A stretch of 15,103 bases of DNA from an uncultured Clostridia bacterium (GTDB lineage: Bacteria > Bacillota > Clostridia > HGM11327): positions 1-15,103 of the forward strand of contig CAJLXE010000016.1 of the NCBI GenBank assembly GCA_905210525.1, read 5' to 3'. The translations under genes were made by a program, and so were the position numbers. How positions within the stretch are numbered: the stretch's first letter is position 1; every line of letters begins with the position of its first letter. The notes under the pieces were generated by a model. That model saw nothing but the letters and a program-made list of their open reading frames with translations. It did no database searches and was not told where the DNA came from. Shown here one piece after another: positions 1 through 7,643 of this stretch.

Positions 1-2016
1 ATGGTTAAAGCTGCTTATTCCAGCGGAAAACCGGCAGTAGGCGTAGGCGCGGGCAATACTCCGGCTATTATAGATGATTCTGCGGATATAATTCTTGCGG
101 TAAACTCCATAATACATTCAAAGACGTTTGATAACGGCATGATATGCGCTTCCGAGCAGTCGGTTATAGTGCTTGACAAGATATATGACAAGGTTAAAAA
201 GGAATTTGCCGACAGAGGCTGCTATATACTTAATCCGGATGAGCTGGATAAGGTAAGAAAGACAATAATCATAAACGGTGCGCTTAATGCTAAAATAGTC
301 GGACAGAGCGCGCATACGATTGCGGCGCTTGCAGGCGTTGAAGTTCCGGAACACGCAAAGATTCTTATAGGCGAGGTTGAAAGCGTTGAACTTTCGGAAG
401 AATTTGCTCACGAAAAGCTTTCTCCGGTTCTTGCAATGTATCGTGCAAATGATATACAGGACGCTTTCGGCAAAGCGGAAAGACTTATTGCCGATGGCGG
501 ATACGGTCATACCTCTTCAATATATCTGAACGTTATTACCGAAAAGGCAAAGCTTGACGAGTTTGCGGAGAGAATGAAAACCTGCCGTATACTTGTAAAC
601 ACTCCGTCTTCTCAGGGCGGCATAGGAGACCTTTATAACTTCAGACTTTCGCCGTCACTGACATTGGGCTGCGGTTCATGGGGCGGAAACAGCGTTTCGG
701 AAAACGTAGGCGTAAAACATTTGTTGAATATAAAAACAGTTGCCGAGAGGAGAGAAAATATGCTTTGGTTCAGAGCGCCTGAAAAAATATATATCAAGAA
801 GGGTTGTCTGCCCGTTGCTCTTGACGAACTCAAGAATGTAATGAACAAGAAGAAAGCCTTTATTGTAACAGACAGCTTCCTTTACAAGAACGGATACACA
901 AAACCGATTTCGGATAAACTTGACGAAATGGGCATACAGCATACGACATTCTACAATGTTGCTCCGGATCCGACTCTGGCAAGCGCAAAGGAAGGCGCAG
1001 CTCAGATGACGAGCTTTGAACCGGATGTAATTATAGCTGTCGGCGGCGGCTCTGCTATGGACGCGGCAAAAATAATGTGGGTGCTTTATGAACATCCCGA
1101 TGCTGACTTTATGGACATGGCAATGCGTTTCTCCGATATAAGAAAGCGTGTGTATACATTCCCGAAAATGGGCGAAAAGGCATATTTTATAGCGGTACCG
1201 ACTTCTGCCGGAACAGGCTCCGAGGTTACTCCGTTTGCGGTTATTACGGATGAAAAAACAGGTGTGAAGTATCCTCTTGCCGACTATGAGCTCATGCCTA
1301 AGATGGCTATTGTGGATGCAGACCTTCACATGAACGCACCTAAGGGACTCACATCAGCTTCCGGTATCGACGCTGTAACGCACTCACTTGAAGCTTATGC
1401 TTCGATGCTTGCAACAGACTATACGGACAGCCTTGCTTTGCGCAGCCTTAAGATGGTATTTGAATATCTGCCGCGTGCTTACGACAACGGTCCGAACGAT
1501 CCGCTTGCACGTGAAAAGATGGCAAATGCGGCTACTATGGCAGGTATGGCTTTTGCAAACGCTTTCCTCGGTGTGTGCCACTCTATGGCTCACAAGCTCG
1601 GCGCATTCTTCCATTTGCCTCACGGCGTTGCAAACGCACTCATGATAGACGAAGTGCTGCGCTTCAATGCGGCTGAGGTTCCGGTAAAGATGGGAACATT
1701 CCCGCAGTACTCATATCCGCACACGCTGGCAAGATATGCCGAGGTTGCGGAATCTCTCGGAATAAAGGGTAAAACGGACGAAGAAAAGCTTGAAAATCTC
1801 ATAAAGGCAATAGACGATCTCAAAGAAAGAGTCGGCATAAAGAAGACTATAAAGGATTACGGTATTGACGAGAAAGTATTCCTTGAGCGTATTGATGAAA
1901 TGACAGAACAGGCGTTTGACGATCAGTGCACAGGTGCTAACCCGCGTTATCCGCTTATGAGCGAGATAAAGAGAATGTACCTTAACGCATATTACGGAAC
2001 ACACGAAAAGGTATAA
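1..2016 (+). CDS. adhE: Bifunctional acetaldehyde-CoA/alcohol dehydrogenase AdhE, 5'-truncated by window edge
   Basis: Reduces acetyl-CoA to acetaldehyde and then ethanol with two NADH; cytosolic, in this family forming long filaments (spirosomes). The 671 visible residues hold the end of the aldehyde dehydrogenase domain, with the catalytic Cys49 in FDNGMICASEQ, and the complete iron-dependent alcohol dehydrogenase domain from about residue 260. The latter shows the nucleotide-binding VGGGSAMDAAK (347-357), PTSAGTGSEVTPF, and metal ligands D457, H461, H527 (in CHSMAHKLG) and H541 (in HLPHG). Compared with my recollection of E. coli AdhE, where the catalytic Cys is residue 246, about 197 N-terminal residues lie before the window. 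The ATG at base 1 is therefore an internal Met, not the start. The gene ends in the family-typical DDQCTGANPRYPL followed by a short tail. It is probably cotranscribed with the kinase-like gene 17 nt downstream. Its promoter is outside the window, so its regulation cannot be seen. Confidence 0.97.
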   Translation: MVKAAYSSGKPAVGVGAGNTPAIIDDSADIILAVNSIIHSKTFDNGMICASEQSVIVLDKIYDKVKKEFADRGCYILNPDELDKVRKTIIINGALNAKIVGQSAHTIAALAGVEVPEHAKILIGEVESVELSEEFAHEKLSPVLAMYRANDIQDAFGKAERLIADGGYGHTSSIYLNVITEKAKLDEFAERMKTCRILVNTPSSQGGIGDLYNFRLSPSLTLGCGSWGGNSVSENVGVKHLLNIKTVAERRENMLWFRAPEKIYIKKGCLPVALDELKNVMNKKKAFIVTDSFLYKNGYTKPISDKLDEMGIQHTTFYNVAPDPTLASAKEGAAQMTSFEPDVIIAVGGGSAMDAAKIMWVLYEHPDADFMDMAMRFSDIRKRVYTFPKMGEKAYFIAVPTSAGTGSEVTPFAVITDEKTGVKYPLADYELMPKMAIVDADLHMNAPKGLTSASGIDAVTHSLEAYASMLATDYTDSLALRSLKMVFEYLPRAYDNGPNDPLAREKMANAATMAGMAFANAFLGVCHSMAHKLGAFFHLPHGVANALMIDEVLRFNAAEVPVKMGTFPQYSYPHTLARYAEVAESLGIKGKTDEEKLENLIKAIDDLKERVGIKKTIKDYGIDEKVFLERIDEMTEQAFDDQCTGANPRYPLMSEIKRMYLNAYYGTHEKV

Positions 2017-2033
2017 CGGAGAGGTGAAGCATC

Positions 2034-2783
2034 ATGAATCTTGAAAAAGTAATAGCAGTCAGAACAAACAAGATGGTATACCGTGACGGCGATAAGGCAA
2101 TAAAAATATTTGACGACAACTTTTCAAAAGCAGACGTTCTCAACGAAGCACTTAATCAGGCGCGCGTTGAGGAAACGGGACTAAACATACCTAAAATACT
2201 TGAAGTTACGAAGGTTGAAGGAAAATGGGCGATAGTATCGGAATTTATTCCGGGTAAGACGCTTGACCGCATTATGAAGGAAAATCCGGATAAAAAGGAT
2301 GAGCTTCTTGACCTGTTTGTAAACATACAAATGGAAGTGCAGTCAAAGAAATCGCCTCTGCTCAGCCGTCTTCAGGACAAGATGCAGAGCAAGATCTCAA
2401 AAGCTGATATAGATGCCACAACGCGTTATGATCTGCATACGAGACTTGAAGCAATGCCAAAGCATGATAAGCTTTGCCACGGTGACTTCAACCCGTCAAA
2501 CGTTATAATAAAAGACGACGGTACGCCGTATATTCTGGACTGGTCTCATGCAACTCAGGGTAACGCTTCAGCGGACGCGGCAAGAACATATCTTTGCTTC
2601 TGGCTTGCGGGAGAAATGGATAATGCGGAAAAATATCTTGACCTGTTCTGCAAAAAGAGCGGTACCGATAAAAAATATGTTCAGAAGTGGCTGCCGATAG
2701 TTGCGGCTTCACAGTCCGTAAAGGGAAACGAGAAAGAAAGAGAATTCCTGCTTTCATGGGTTTCCGTTGTGGATTACGAGTAA
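2034..2783 (+). CDS. APH/choline-kinase-like phosphotransferase family protein
   Basis: A 249-residue protein with the aminoglycoside-phosphotransferase/choline-kinase fold. The catalytic loop HGDFNPSN (149-156) gives the base D151 and metal ligand N156, and ILDW (167-170) supplies the second metal Asp, D169. K24 in KAIKIF is the likely ATP-binding lysine, and IVSEFIPGKTL (67-77) is the hinge. It resembles the small kinases grouped as TIGR02172-like in anaerobes (from memory), whose substrate is generally unknown. Nothing here indicates antibiotic resistance. The start is supported by GGAGAGGTG at 2018-2026, 7 nt before the ATG. It lies 17 nt after adhE, so cotranscription is likely. A small-molecule (sugar, amino alcohol) or protein substrate is possible. 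Fold and catalytic residues are confident; the substrate is not known. Confidence 0.85.
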   Translation: MNLEKVIAVRTNKMVYRDGDKAIKIFDDNFSKADVLNEALNQARVEETGLNIPKILEVTKVEGKWAIVSEFIPGKTLDRIMKENPDKKDELLDLFVNIQMEVQSKKSPLLSRLQDKMQSKISKADIDATTRYDLHTRLEAMPKHDKLCHGDFNPSNVIIKDDGTPYILDWSHATQGNASADAARTYLCFWLAGEMDNAEKYLDLFCKKSGTDKKYVQKWLPIVAASQSVKGNEKEREFLLSWVSVVDYE

Positions 2784-2800
2784 AAAAATACCTGCACAGA

Positions 2801-2829
2801 GATATCCCCGTCATTATGGCGGGGATATC
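2801..2829 (+). terminator. Perfect 10-bp inverted repeat between the kinase-like gene and the ferredoxin gene
   Basis: GATATCCCCG (2801-2810) pairs perfectly with CGGGGATATC (2820-2829) around a 9-nt loop. The stem is strong, but no T-run follows on the + strand, so it is not a classical intrinsic terminator. An A-tract (2782-2788) lies upstream, which on the minus strand would be a T-tract, but it is about 12 nt from the stem. It could act as a weak terminator, an attenuator or an mRNA-stabilising end separating the adhE unit from the hydrogenase cluster. Confidence 0.4.
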
Positions 2830-2869
2830 GGCAGAATTATAAATCTCATGTAAGGAAAAGGATATTGCA

Positions 2870-3109
2870 ATGAAAATTACGATTTGTATAGGCAGTTCAT
2901 GTCATCTTAAGGGCTCAAGACAGGTTGTTGAAGAGCTGCGCAGTCTTATAGAACAAAACAAGCTTAAAGATAAAATTGAGCTTGGCGGAGTATTCTGCAT
3001 GGGCAAATGTCAGCAGGGCGTATGCGTTACGGTTGACGGCGAATTTTTCTCGGTAACACCGGATACAGTAAAAAGCTTTTTTAATGAAAACGTACTTGCA
3101 AAGCTGTAA
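2870..3109 (+). CDS. Small thioredoxin-fold [2Fe-2S] ferredoxin (NuoE/HydC-like)
   Basis: A 79-residue stand-alone version of the thioredoxin-like [2Fe-2S] domain found at the end of NuoE and HydC. Cluster ligands are the CIGSSC pair (C6, C11) and the CMGKC pair (C43, C47); an additional C52 lies in QQGVC. The pattern C-X4-C...C-X3-C and the alternating beta/alpha layout fit the family, and the length is normal. The start is supported by AAGGAAAAGGA at 2852-2862, 7 nt before the ATG. Such ferredoxins commonly sit beside HydS/SpoIIE hydrogenase clusters in Clostridia, as here, where it lies about 100 nt before the sensor. It probably passes electrons to or from one of the downstream hydrogenase-like proteins, though the redox partner is inferred only from position. 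Confidence 0.88.
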   Translation: MKITICIGSSCHLKGSRQVVEELRSLIEQNKLKDKIELGGVFCMGKCQQGVCVTVDGEFFSVTPDTVKSFFNENVLAKL

Positions 3110-3120
3110 CATACATAAAA

Positions 3121-3152
3121 CCTTTGCGGTGCAAACACCTGCCGGACAGAGG
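3121..3152 (+). other. Possible structured leader before the sensory hydrogenase gene
   Basis: In the 102-nt gap between the ferredoxin and the hydrogenase-like sensor, CCTTTG (3121-3126) can pair with CAGAGG (3147-3152) including one G-U pair. Inside, GGTG and CACC flank a CAAA loop. It does not match any riboswitch consensus I know. It may be a chance fold, or a small hairpin influencing translation or mRNA processing within the operon. Confidence 0.2.
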
Positions 3153-3211
3153 ATTGGAAAAATTATCGGTTGTACGGCTGAATTTTATTGAAATGGGGAA
3201 CGGTTATTTTT

Positions 3212-4894
3212 ATGGCAGAATTTCTTAAATTAAAAAAGTCGAATTGTAAAAACTGTTATAAATGTATTCGCAACTGTCCCGTAAAATCAATACGCTTTTC
3301 GGCGGGACAGGCAAATATAATAGGCGATGAATGTATTCTTTGCGGTCAGTGCTTTGTTGTCTGTCCTCAGAATGCAAAAGAGATAGTAAACGAACGCGAA
3401 GCGGTAAAGGTTCTTCTTATGAGCGGCGATCCGGTTGTGGCGAGCGTTGCACCGTCGTTTGTGGCAAATTATGACGGCGCGGAAATAGAAGAGCTTGAAG
3501 CTGCGCTAAAAAAGCTCGGTTTTGCGGCAGCGGAAGAAACAGCGCTGGGCGCGGAAACCGTAAAAAATGAATACGAACGGATGATAGCGAATGCAAACCG
3601 CGATATAATAATATCGTCCTGCTGTCATTCGGTAAACCTTCTTATACAGAAATATTTTCCCGAAGTGCTTCCTTATCTTGCGGACGTTGTTTCGCCGATG
3701 CAGGCGCACTGCAAGGATATAAAAAGGCGTATTCCGAATGCAAAAACCGTGTTTATAGGGCCTTGCGTTGCCAAAAAAGACGAAGCGGCGGCATATCCGG
3801 GTATAGTGGATGCGGTGCTTACGTTTGAAGAGCTTACGGAATGGATGGACAGCGAAGGCATTGCGGTGGAGAAGAAGACTCACGAAGCAAAGCATGAAAA
3901 GGGCGTGTCGAGACTGTTTCCGACTACCGGCGGAATACTCAAGTCCATGAACTGTGATTCCGAAAAATATACCTATATGTCCGTTGACGGCGTTCAGAAC
4001 TGCATAGCCGCAATAAACGACATAAAGAACGGAAATATACATAACTGTTTTATAGAAATGTCGGCTTGCGTAGGAAGCTGTATAGGCGGACCTGTAATGG
4101 AAAAATACCACCGTTCGCCTGTGCGTGACTATACGCGAGTGAGCGGATATGCGGGCAAGACAGATTTCGGCGTAGCAACTCCGCCGAGAGCTGAGCTCAT
4201 CAAAAATATGCCGATGATAGAGCTTGACAAAAAGGAACCCACAGAAGCCGATATACGTGCTATACTTGCTCAGATGGGAAAAACAAAACCGGAAGACGAG
4301 CTTAACTGCGGTACGTGCGGATATAATTCATGCAGGGAAAAGGCTGTGGCTGTTTTCCGCGGAAGAGCGGAAATTTCAATGTGCCTGCCGTTTATAAAGG
4401 ATAAGGCGGAAAGCTTTTCCGGCAACATAATAAGCAATACTCCCAACGGAATTATAATACTCAACGAAGCGCTTGAGGTACAGCAGATAAACCGCCCGGC
4501 TATGAGGATTATGAATATACGCCGTGAATCCGACGTTATGGGTGAACCGCTTATCAGAATAATGGATACTGCGGATTGTGTGAAGGTTATGGAAAGCGGC
4601 AGGGGAATATACAACAAGCGTATATACCTTACGGAATACGACAGATATGTAGAAGAAACCATTATTCATGACGCCGAATATCGTGTGGTTATGTGTCTCA
4701 TGAGAGACATTACTGCAGAGGAGACTGCGAAGGAAAAGAAAGAGGAAATAAGCCGCCAGACCGTTGAAACGGCGGACAAGGTGGTTGAAAAGCAGATGCG
4801 TATTGTTCAGGAAATAGCGTCGCTGCTCGGCGAAACGGCGGCGGAGACCAAAATTGCTCTTACAAAACTGAAGGAGTCTATAAGCAATGAATAA
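3212..4894 (+). CDS. hydS: HydS-type sensory [FeFe] hydrogenase-like protein with PAS domain
   Basis: Predicted cytosolic H2 or redox sensor of 560 residues. Domains in order: two [4Fe-4S] ferredoxin motifs (C12/C15/C18/C22 and C41/C44/C47/C51); an [FeFe]-hydrogenase large-subunit domain (about 70-330); a further 4Fe-4S motif, NCGTCGYNSC, with C366/C369/C374 and C391; a PAS domain (about 400-505); and a charged helical tail. All H-cluster ligand cysteines are present: C138 in SSCCHS, C185 in IGPCVAKKDE, and C286 and C290 in SACVGSCIGG. C137 stands at the proton-relay position. The flanking residues depart from catalytic enzymes, as expected for sensory group C hydrogenases. A TTG 24 nt upstream (3188) would add eight residues. 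I prefer the ATG at 3212, preceded by GGGGAA (3195-3200), because homologues start MxEFLKLKKSNC. The stop overlaps the phosphatase start by 8 nt, which argues for coupled synthesis of sensor and output. Confidence 0.93.
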   Translation: MAEFLKLKKSNCKNCYKCIRNCPVKSIRFSAGQANIIGDECILCGQCFVVCPQNAKEIVNEREAVKVLLMSGDPVVASVAPSFVANYDGAEIEELEAALKKLGFAAAEETALGAETVKNEYERMIANANRDIIISSCCHSVNLLIQKYFPEVLPYLADVVSPMQAHCKDIKRRIPNAKTVFIGPCVAKKDEAAAYPGIVDAVLTFEELTEWMDSEGIAVEKKTHEAKHEKGVSRLFPTTGGILKSMNCDSEKYTYMSVDGVQNCIAAINDIKNGNIHNCFIEMSACVGSCIGGPVMEKYHRSPVRDYTRVSGYAGKTDFGVATPPRAELIKNMPMIELDKKEPTEADIRAILAQMGKTKPEDELNCGTCGYNSCREKAVAVFRGRAEISMCLPFIKDKAESFSGNIISNTPNGIIILNEALEVQQINRPAMRIMNIRRESDVMGEPLIRIMDTADCVKVMESGRGIYNKRIYLTEYDRYVEETIIHDAEYRVVMCLMRDITAEETAKEKKEEISRQTVETADKVVEKQMRIVQEIASLLGETAAETKIALTKLKESISNE

Positions 4895-6062
4895 TCTGTG
4901 CGCGGATATAGGATACAACAGCCTTATAAAACACGGAGAACAGCTTTGCGGAGATCATATTGACGTTGTTGAATGTGATAGTGAAAATGCCGAAATACTT
5001 GTGCTTGCGGACGGACTCGGAAGCGGTGTAAAAGCAAATATACTTTCGACGCTTACGGCAAAAATTATTTCCACAATGATGTCTCAGGGAATTGACGTTG
5101 ATGAATGTGTAAAAACGGTTGCGGCGACTCTTCCTGTCTGTAAAGATCGCAAGGTTGCATATTCGACATTTACAATAATAAAACTTATAGGCAACAACGA
5201 GGCGGAAATAACGGAATATGACAATCCTCCGGTTATACTTATAAGAGACGGTCACAACTGCGAGCTGCAAAGAAGCGTGCGCAACATTGACGGAAAAGAT
5301 ATATATTATTCAAGAACGGATCTTAAGGAAGGCGATATATTCATCGCAATGAGCGACGGCTGCATACACGCGGGAGTCGGAGAAAAACTCAATTTCGGCT
5401 GGGAACGTGAAGACATAATAAAATATATGGAAACGTTTTATTCCGTGGGATTTACGGCAAAAACACTAAATACGATTCTGCTTGATGAGTGCAACACTCT
5501 TTACGACGGTATGCCCGGAGACGATACCTCCGCAATGACTGTTCTTATAAGAAAGAGATGTCCTATGAATCTTCTTATAGGACCGCCGTCAAATTATGAT
5601 GACAGAAGTAAAATGATGTCGCTGTTCTTTTCCAAGGAGGGTAAGCATATAGTATGCGGAGGTTCAACCTCCAATATTGCCGCGGAATATCTCGGCAAGC
5701 CGCTTATTCCGAAGCTTGAATTTGAAGACAGTGAAATACCTCCTATTGCCGAAATAGAAGGTGTGGATCTTGTTACGGAAGGCGTTATAACAATAAATAA
5801 AGTGCTTACATATGCAAAGGATTATCTTAAAGATAACGAAGCATATGCCGACTGGAGCTACAAGAGAGACGGTGCGTCTTTGATAGCGCGTATGCTTTTT
5901 GAGGAAGCTACGGACATAAATTTCTTTGTCGGCAGAGCAGTGAATCCTGCGCATCAGAATCCGGCACTGCCTATAAACTTCAATATAAAAATGCAGCTTG
6001 TGGGCGAGCTTGCGGATTGCCTCAAAAAAATGGGAAAAAGGATTAAGGTGAGTTATTTTTGA
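4887..6062 (+). CDS. SpoIIE-family PP2C serine/threonine phosphatase with extra C-terminal domain
   Basis: A 391-residue protein. Residues 1-224 form a PP2C/SpoIIE phosphatase with metal-binding and core motifs GDH (22-24), LADGLGSG (40-47), AMSDGC (154-159) and GDDTSAM (211-217). Such phosphatases remove phosphate from Ser/Thr on proteins, typically anti-sigma-factor antagonists. Residues about 225-391, containing GPPSNYDDRSK, VCGGSTSNIAA and LVTEGVITINK, match no named domain I recognise, but I associate this extension with SpoIIE proteins beside HydS genes. Translation starts at ATG 4887, inside the end of hydS, with AAGGAG at 4871-4876. The 3' end overlaps the next gene by 4 nt. The context implies that the HydS sensor controls this phosphatase. 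No transmembrane segment is seen, unlike sporulation SpoIIE. The target protein is not in the window. Confidence 0.92.
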   Translation: MNNLCADIGYNSLIKHGEQLCGDHIDVVECDSENAEILVLADGLGSGVKANILSTLTAKIISTMMSQGIDVDECVKTVAATLPVCKDRKVAYSTFTIIKLIGNNEAEITEYDNPPVILIRDGHNCELQRSVRNIDGKDIYYSRTDLKEGDIFIAMSDGCIHAGVGEKLNFGWEREDIIKYMETFYSVGFTAKTLNTILLDECNTLYDGMPGDDTSAMTVLIRKRCPMNLLIGPPSNYDDRSKMMSLFFSKEGKHIVCGGSTSNIAAEYLGKPLIPKLEFEDSEIPPIAEIEGVDLVTEGVITINKVLTYAKDYLKDNEAYADWSYKRDGASLIARMLFEEATDINFFVGRAVNPAHQNPALPINFNIKMQLVGELADCLKKMGKRIKVSYF

Positions 6063-7492
6063 CAGAAATGCGTAAATTTGATACAAAAGTACAGGTTCTT
6101 AAATACAAAGTACTGCGGCAGGTGGCAAAGCTTGCATGGAATGATGAGCTTGTAAATGTTGTGGATATTCCCAAAATGATAGTTCCGGGCAAGATTCCGA
6201 CAATGCGTTGCTGCGTATATAAGGAACGCGCGATACTTGCAGAGAGAGTTAAACTTGCAATGGGCGGCGACAAAACAAATCCCAACATTATTGAGGTTAT
6301 TGATATTGCCTGTGATGAATGTCCGATAGGCGGATATGAAGTCAGCACGGCGTGCAGAGGCTGTCTTGCACACAGATGTGAGGCAGCGTGTCGCAGAGGT
6401 GCAATATCGTTTGATGCGAACCATGTGGCACACATAGATAAAGATAAATGCGTTGAATGCGGTGCGTGCGCAAAAGTATGTCCTTACAGTGCGATTGTTA
6501 ACCATAAACGCCCCTGCGAAAATGCCTGCAAGATAAAAGCTATATCCGTGAATGAGGATAAAGCAGCATATATAGATAACGATAAATGTATTCAATGCGG
6601 AGCTTGCGTGTACCAATGTCCTTTCGGTGCGATAATGGATAAATCGTATATACTCGATGTTATAAAAATAATAAAGGAGAGCGATTATTCCAAAAAGCAT
6701 AAGGTATATGCCGTCATAGCGCCTTCGGTATCAAGCCAGTTTACATATGCAAAGCTCGGGCAGGTGATAAGCGGAATAAAAGAGCTCGGTTTTTATGCGG
6801 TTGTGGAAGCGGCACTTGGCGCTGATATGGTAGCATACGCGGAAGCCGGAGAGCTTTCCGAAAAAGGATTTCTCACAAGCTCGTGCTGTCCGGCATTTGT
6901 AAAATATGTTGAGACGCAGTTCCCGAAGCTCAAGGAATGTATTTCGGGAAATTTATCTCCTGCAGCGGCTATATCCAAGTACATAAAGGAAACGGAGCCC
7001 GAAGCGAAAATAGTTTTTATAGGACCGTGTACGGCAAAGAAGGCGGAATACAACAAGCCCGAATTGAATAAGTATATTGACAGCACAATGACGTTTGAAG
7101 AATTGCAGGCTCTTTTTGACAGCAGGGATATAAATATATCTGCTTTGGAGGAGGATGTGCTTGATAATGCGTCATATTACGGACGTATCTTTGCAAGAAG
7201 CGGAGGATTGTCTGATGCGGTGGCTCAGGCGTTGAAGGAACGCGGCATAAATGATTTTGAGCTTAAGGCTGTGCCTTGCGACGGAATTGAGGAATGCAGA
7301 ACAGCGTTGCTTAAGGCGTCGCGTAAAGCTTTGGACGGCAACTTTATTGAGGGAATGGCGTGTACGGGCGGCTGCATAGGGGGCGCAGGATGTCTTATTC
7401 ACGGCGAGAAGAGCAAATCCGATGTTGATAAATACGGCAGAGAAGCACTTGAAAAAACAATAAGTGATTCATTGTCAGTCATAAATAAATAA
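6059..7492 (+). CDS. [FeFe] hydrogenase-like protein, monomeric group B type
   Basis: A 477-residue cytosolic iron-sulfur protein likely to interconvert protons and H2 with ferredoxin. The N-terminal part has Cys51/52 and 85/88 of unclear role, then ferredoxin-type sets C99/C102/C107/C111, C131/C134/C137/C141, C153/C157 and C177/C180/C183/C187. The hydrogenase domain (about 215-445) has L1 TSSCCPAF (C276 proton relay, C277 ligand), L2 IGPCTAKKAE (C324) and L3 EGMACTGGCIGG (C435, C439), so every H-cluster cysteine is present. L3 continues GAGC instead of the usual GGGQP, and L2 has Gly where well-studied enzymes have Met; both suit group B or related lineages. It starts at TTG 6059, overlapping the phosphatase stop, with AAGGTGAG at 6045-6052 at good spacing; the next ATG (6068) is too far from it. 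Catalysis is likely but unproven, and a sensory role is the alternative. Confidence 0.9.
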   Translation: MTEMRKFDTKVQVLKYKVLRQVAKLAWNDELVNVVDIPKMIVPGKIPTMRCCVYKERAILAERVKLAMGGDKTNPNIIEVIDIACDECPIGGYEVSTACRGCLAHRCEAACRRGAISFDANHVAHIDKDKCVECGACAKVCPYSAIVNHKRPCENACKIKAISVNEDKAAYIDNDKCIQCGACVYQCPFGAIMDKSYILDVIKIIKESDYSKKHKVYAVIAPSVSSQFTYAKLGQVISGIKELGFYAVVEAALGADMVAYAEAGELSEKGFLTSSCCPAFVKYVETQFPKLKECISGNLSPAAAISKYIKETEPEAKIVFIGPCTAKKAEYNKPELNKYIDSTMTFEELQALFDSRDINISALEEDVLDNASYYGRIFARSGGLSDAVAQALKERGINDFELKAVPCDGIEECRTALLKASRKALDGNFIEGMACTGGCIGGAGCLIHGEKSKSDVDKYGREALEKTISDSLSVINK

Positions 7493-7524
7493 AGCAAATA
7501 AAAAATCACGGAATTTGTGTTTTA

Positions 7525-7568
7525 TACGGGAGATTTTTGTTCTGAACACGGAACGGGGGTCTCTCGTA
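7525..7568 (+). other. Imperfect hairpin in the hydrogenase-ktrB intergenic region
   Basis: TACGGGAGA (7525-7533) pairs with TCTCTCGTA (7560-7568): nine pairs, one of them G-U, enclosing a 26-nt loop that itself holds GTTC/GAAC. What follows is A/T-mixed rather than a T-run, so it is a poor intrinsic terminator on the + strand. It may be the 3' end structure of the hydrogenase mRNA. Because ktr genes are often controlled by c-di-AMP riboswitches, I looked for that consensus here and did not see it. Confidence 0.3.
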
Positions 7569-7614
7569 AAATATATAGATAATCATATATACATTTACAG
7601 ATGATAAAAAGTGA

Positions 7615-7643
7615 TGGACAAATTTGCGCTTTTGTGATAGAAT
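7615..7643 (+). promoter_or_regulatory. Promoter for the ktrBA-tsaEB-rimI unit
   Basis: The -35 element TGGACA (7615-7620) and -10 element TAGAAT (7638-7643) are separated by 17 bp, and TG at 7635-7636 gives an extended -10. This is close to the vegetative sigma-A consensus. Transcription would begin near 7650, leaving a leader of about 60 nt before ktrB. Confidence 0.65.

Noticed and set aside
1..3. ATG at base 1 as the adhE start
   Set aside because: It aligns with an internal Met about 197 residues into AdhE and the aldehyde dehydrogenase domain would be headless; the gene simply enters from outside the window.
2034..2783. Antibiotic-resistance aminoglycoside phosphotransferase
   Set aside because: Only the general fold and catalytic motifs match; size and context fit the broad kinase-like family, with no resistance-specific features.
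3188..3211. TTG start adding eight residues to HydS
   Set aside because: There is no spaced ribosome site for it, and the ATG at 3212 gives the family-typical N-terminus with GGGGAA upstream.
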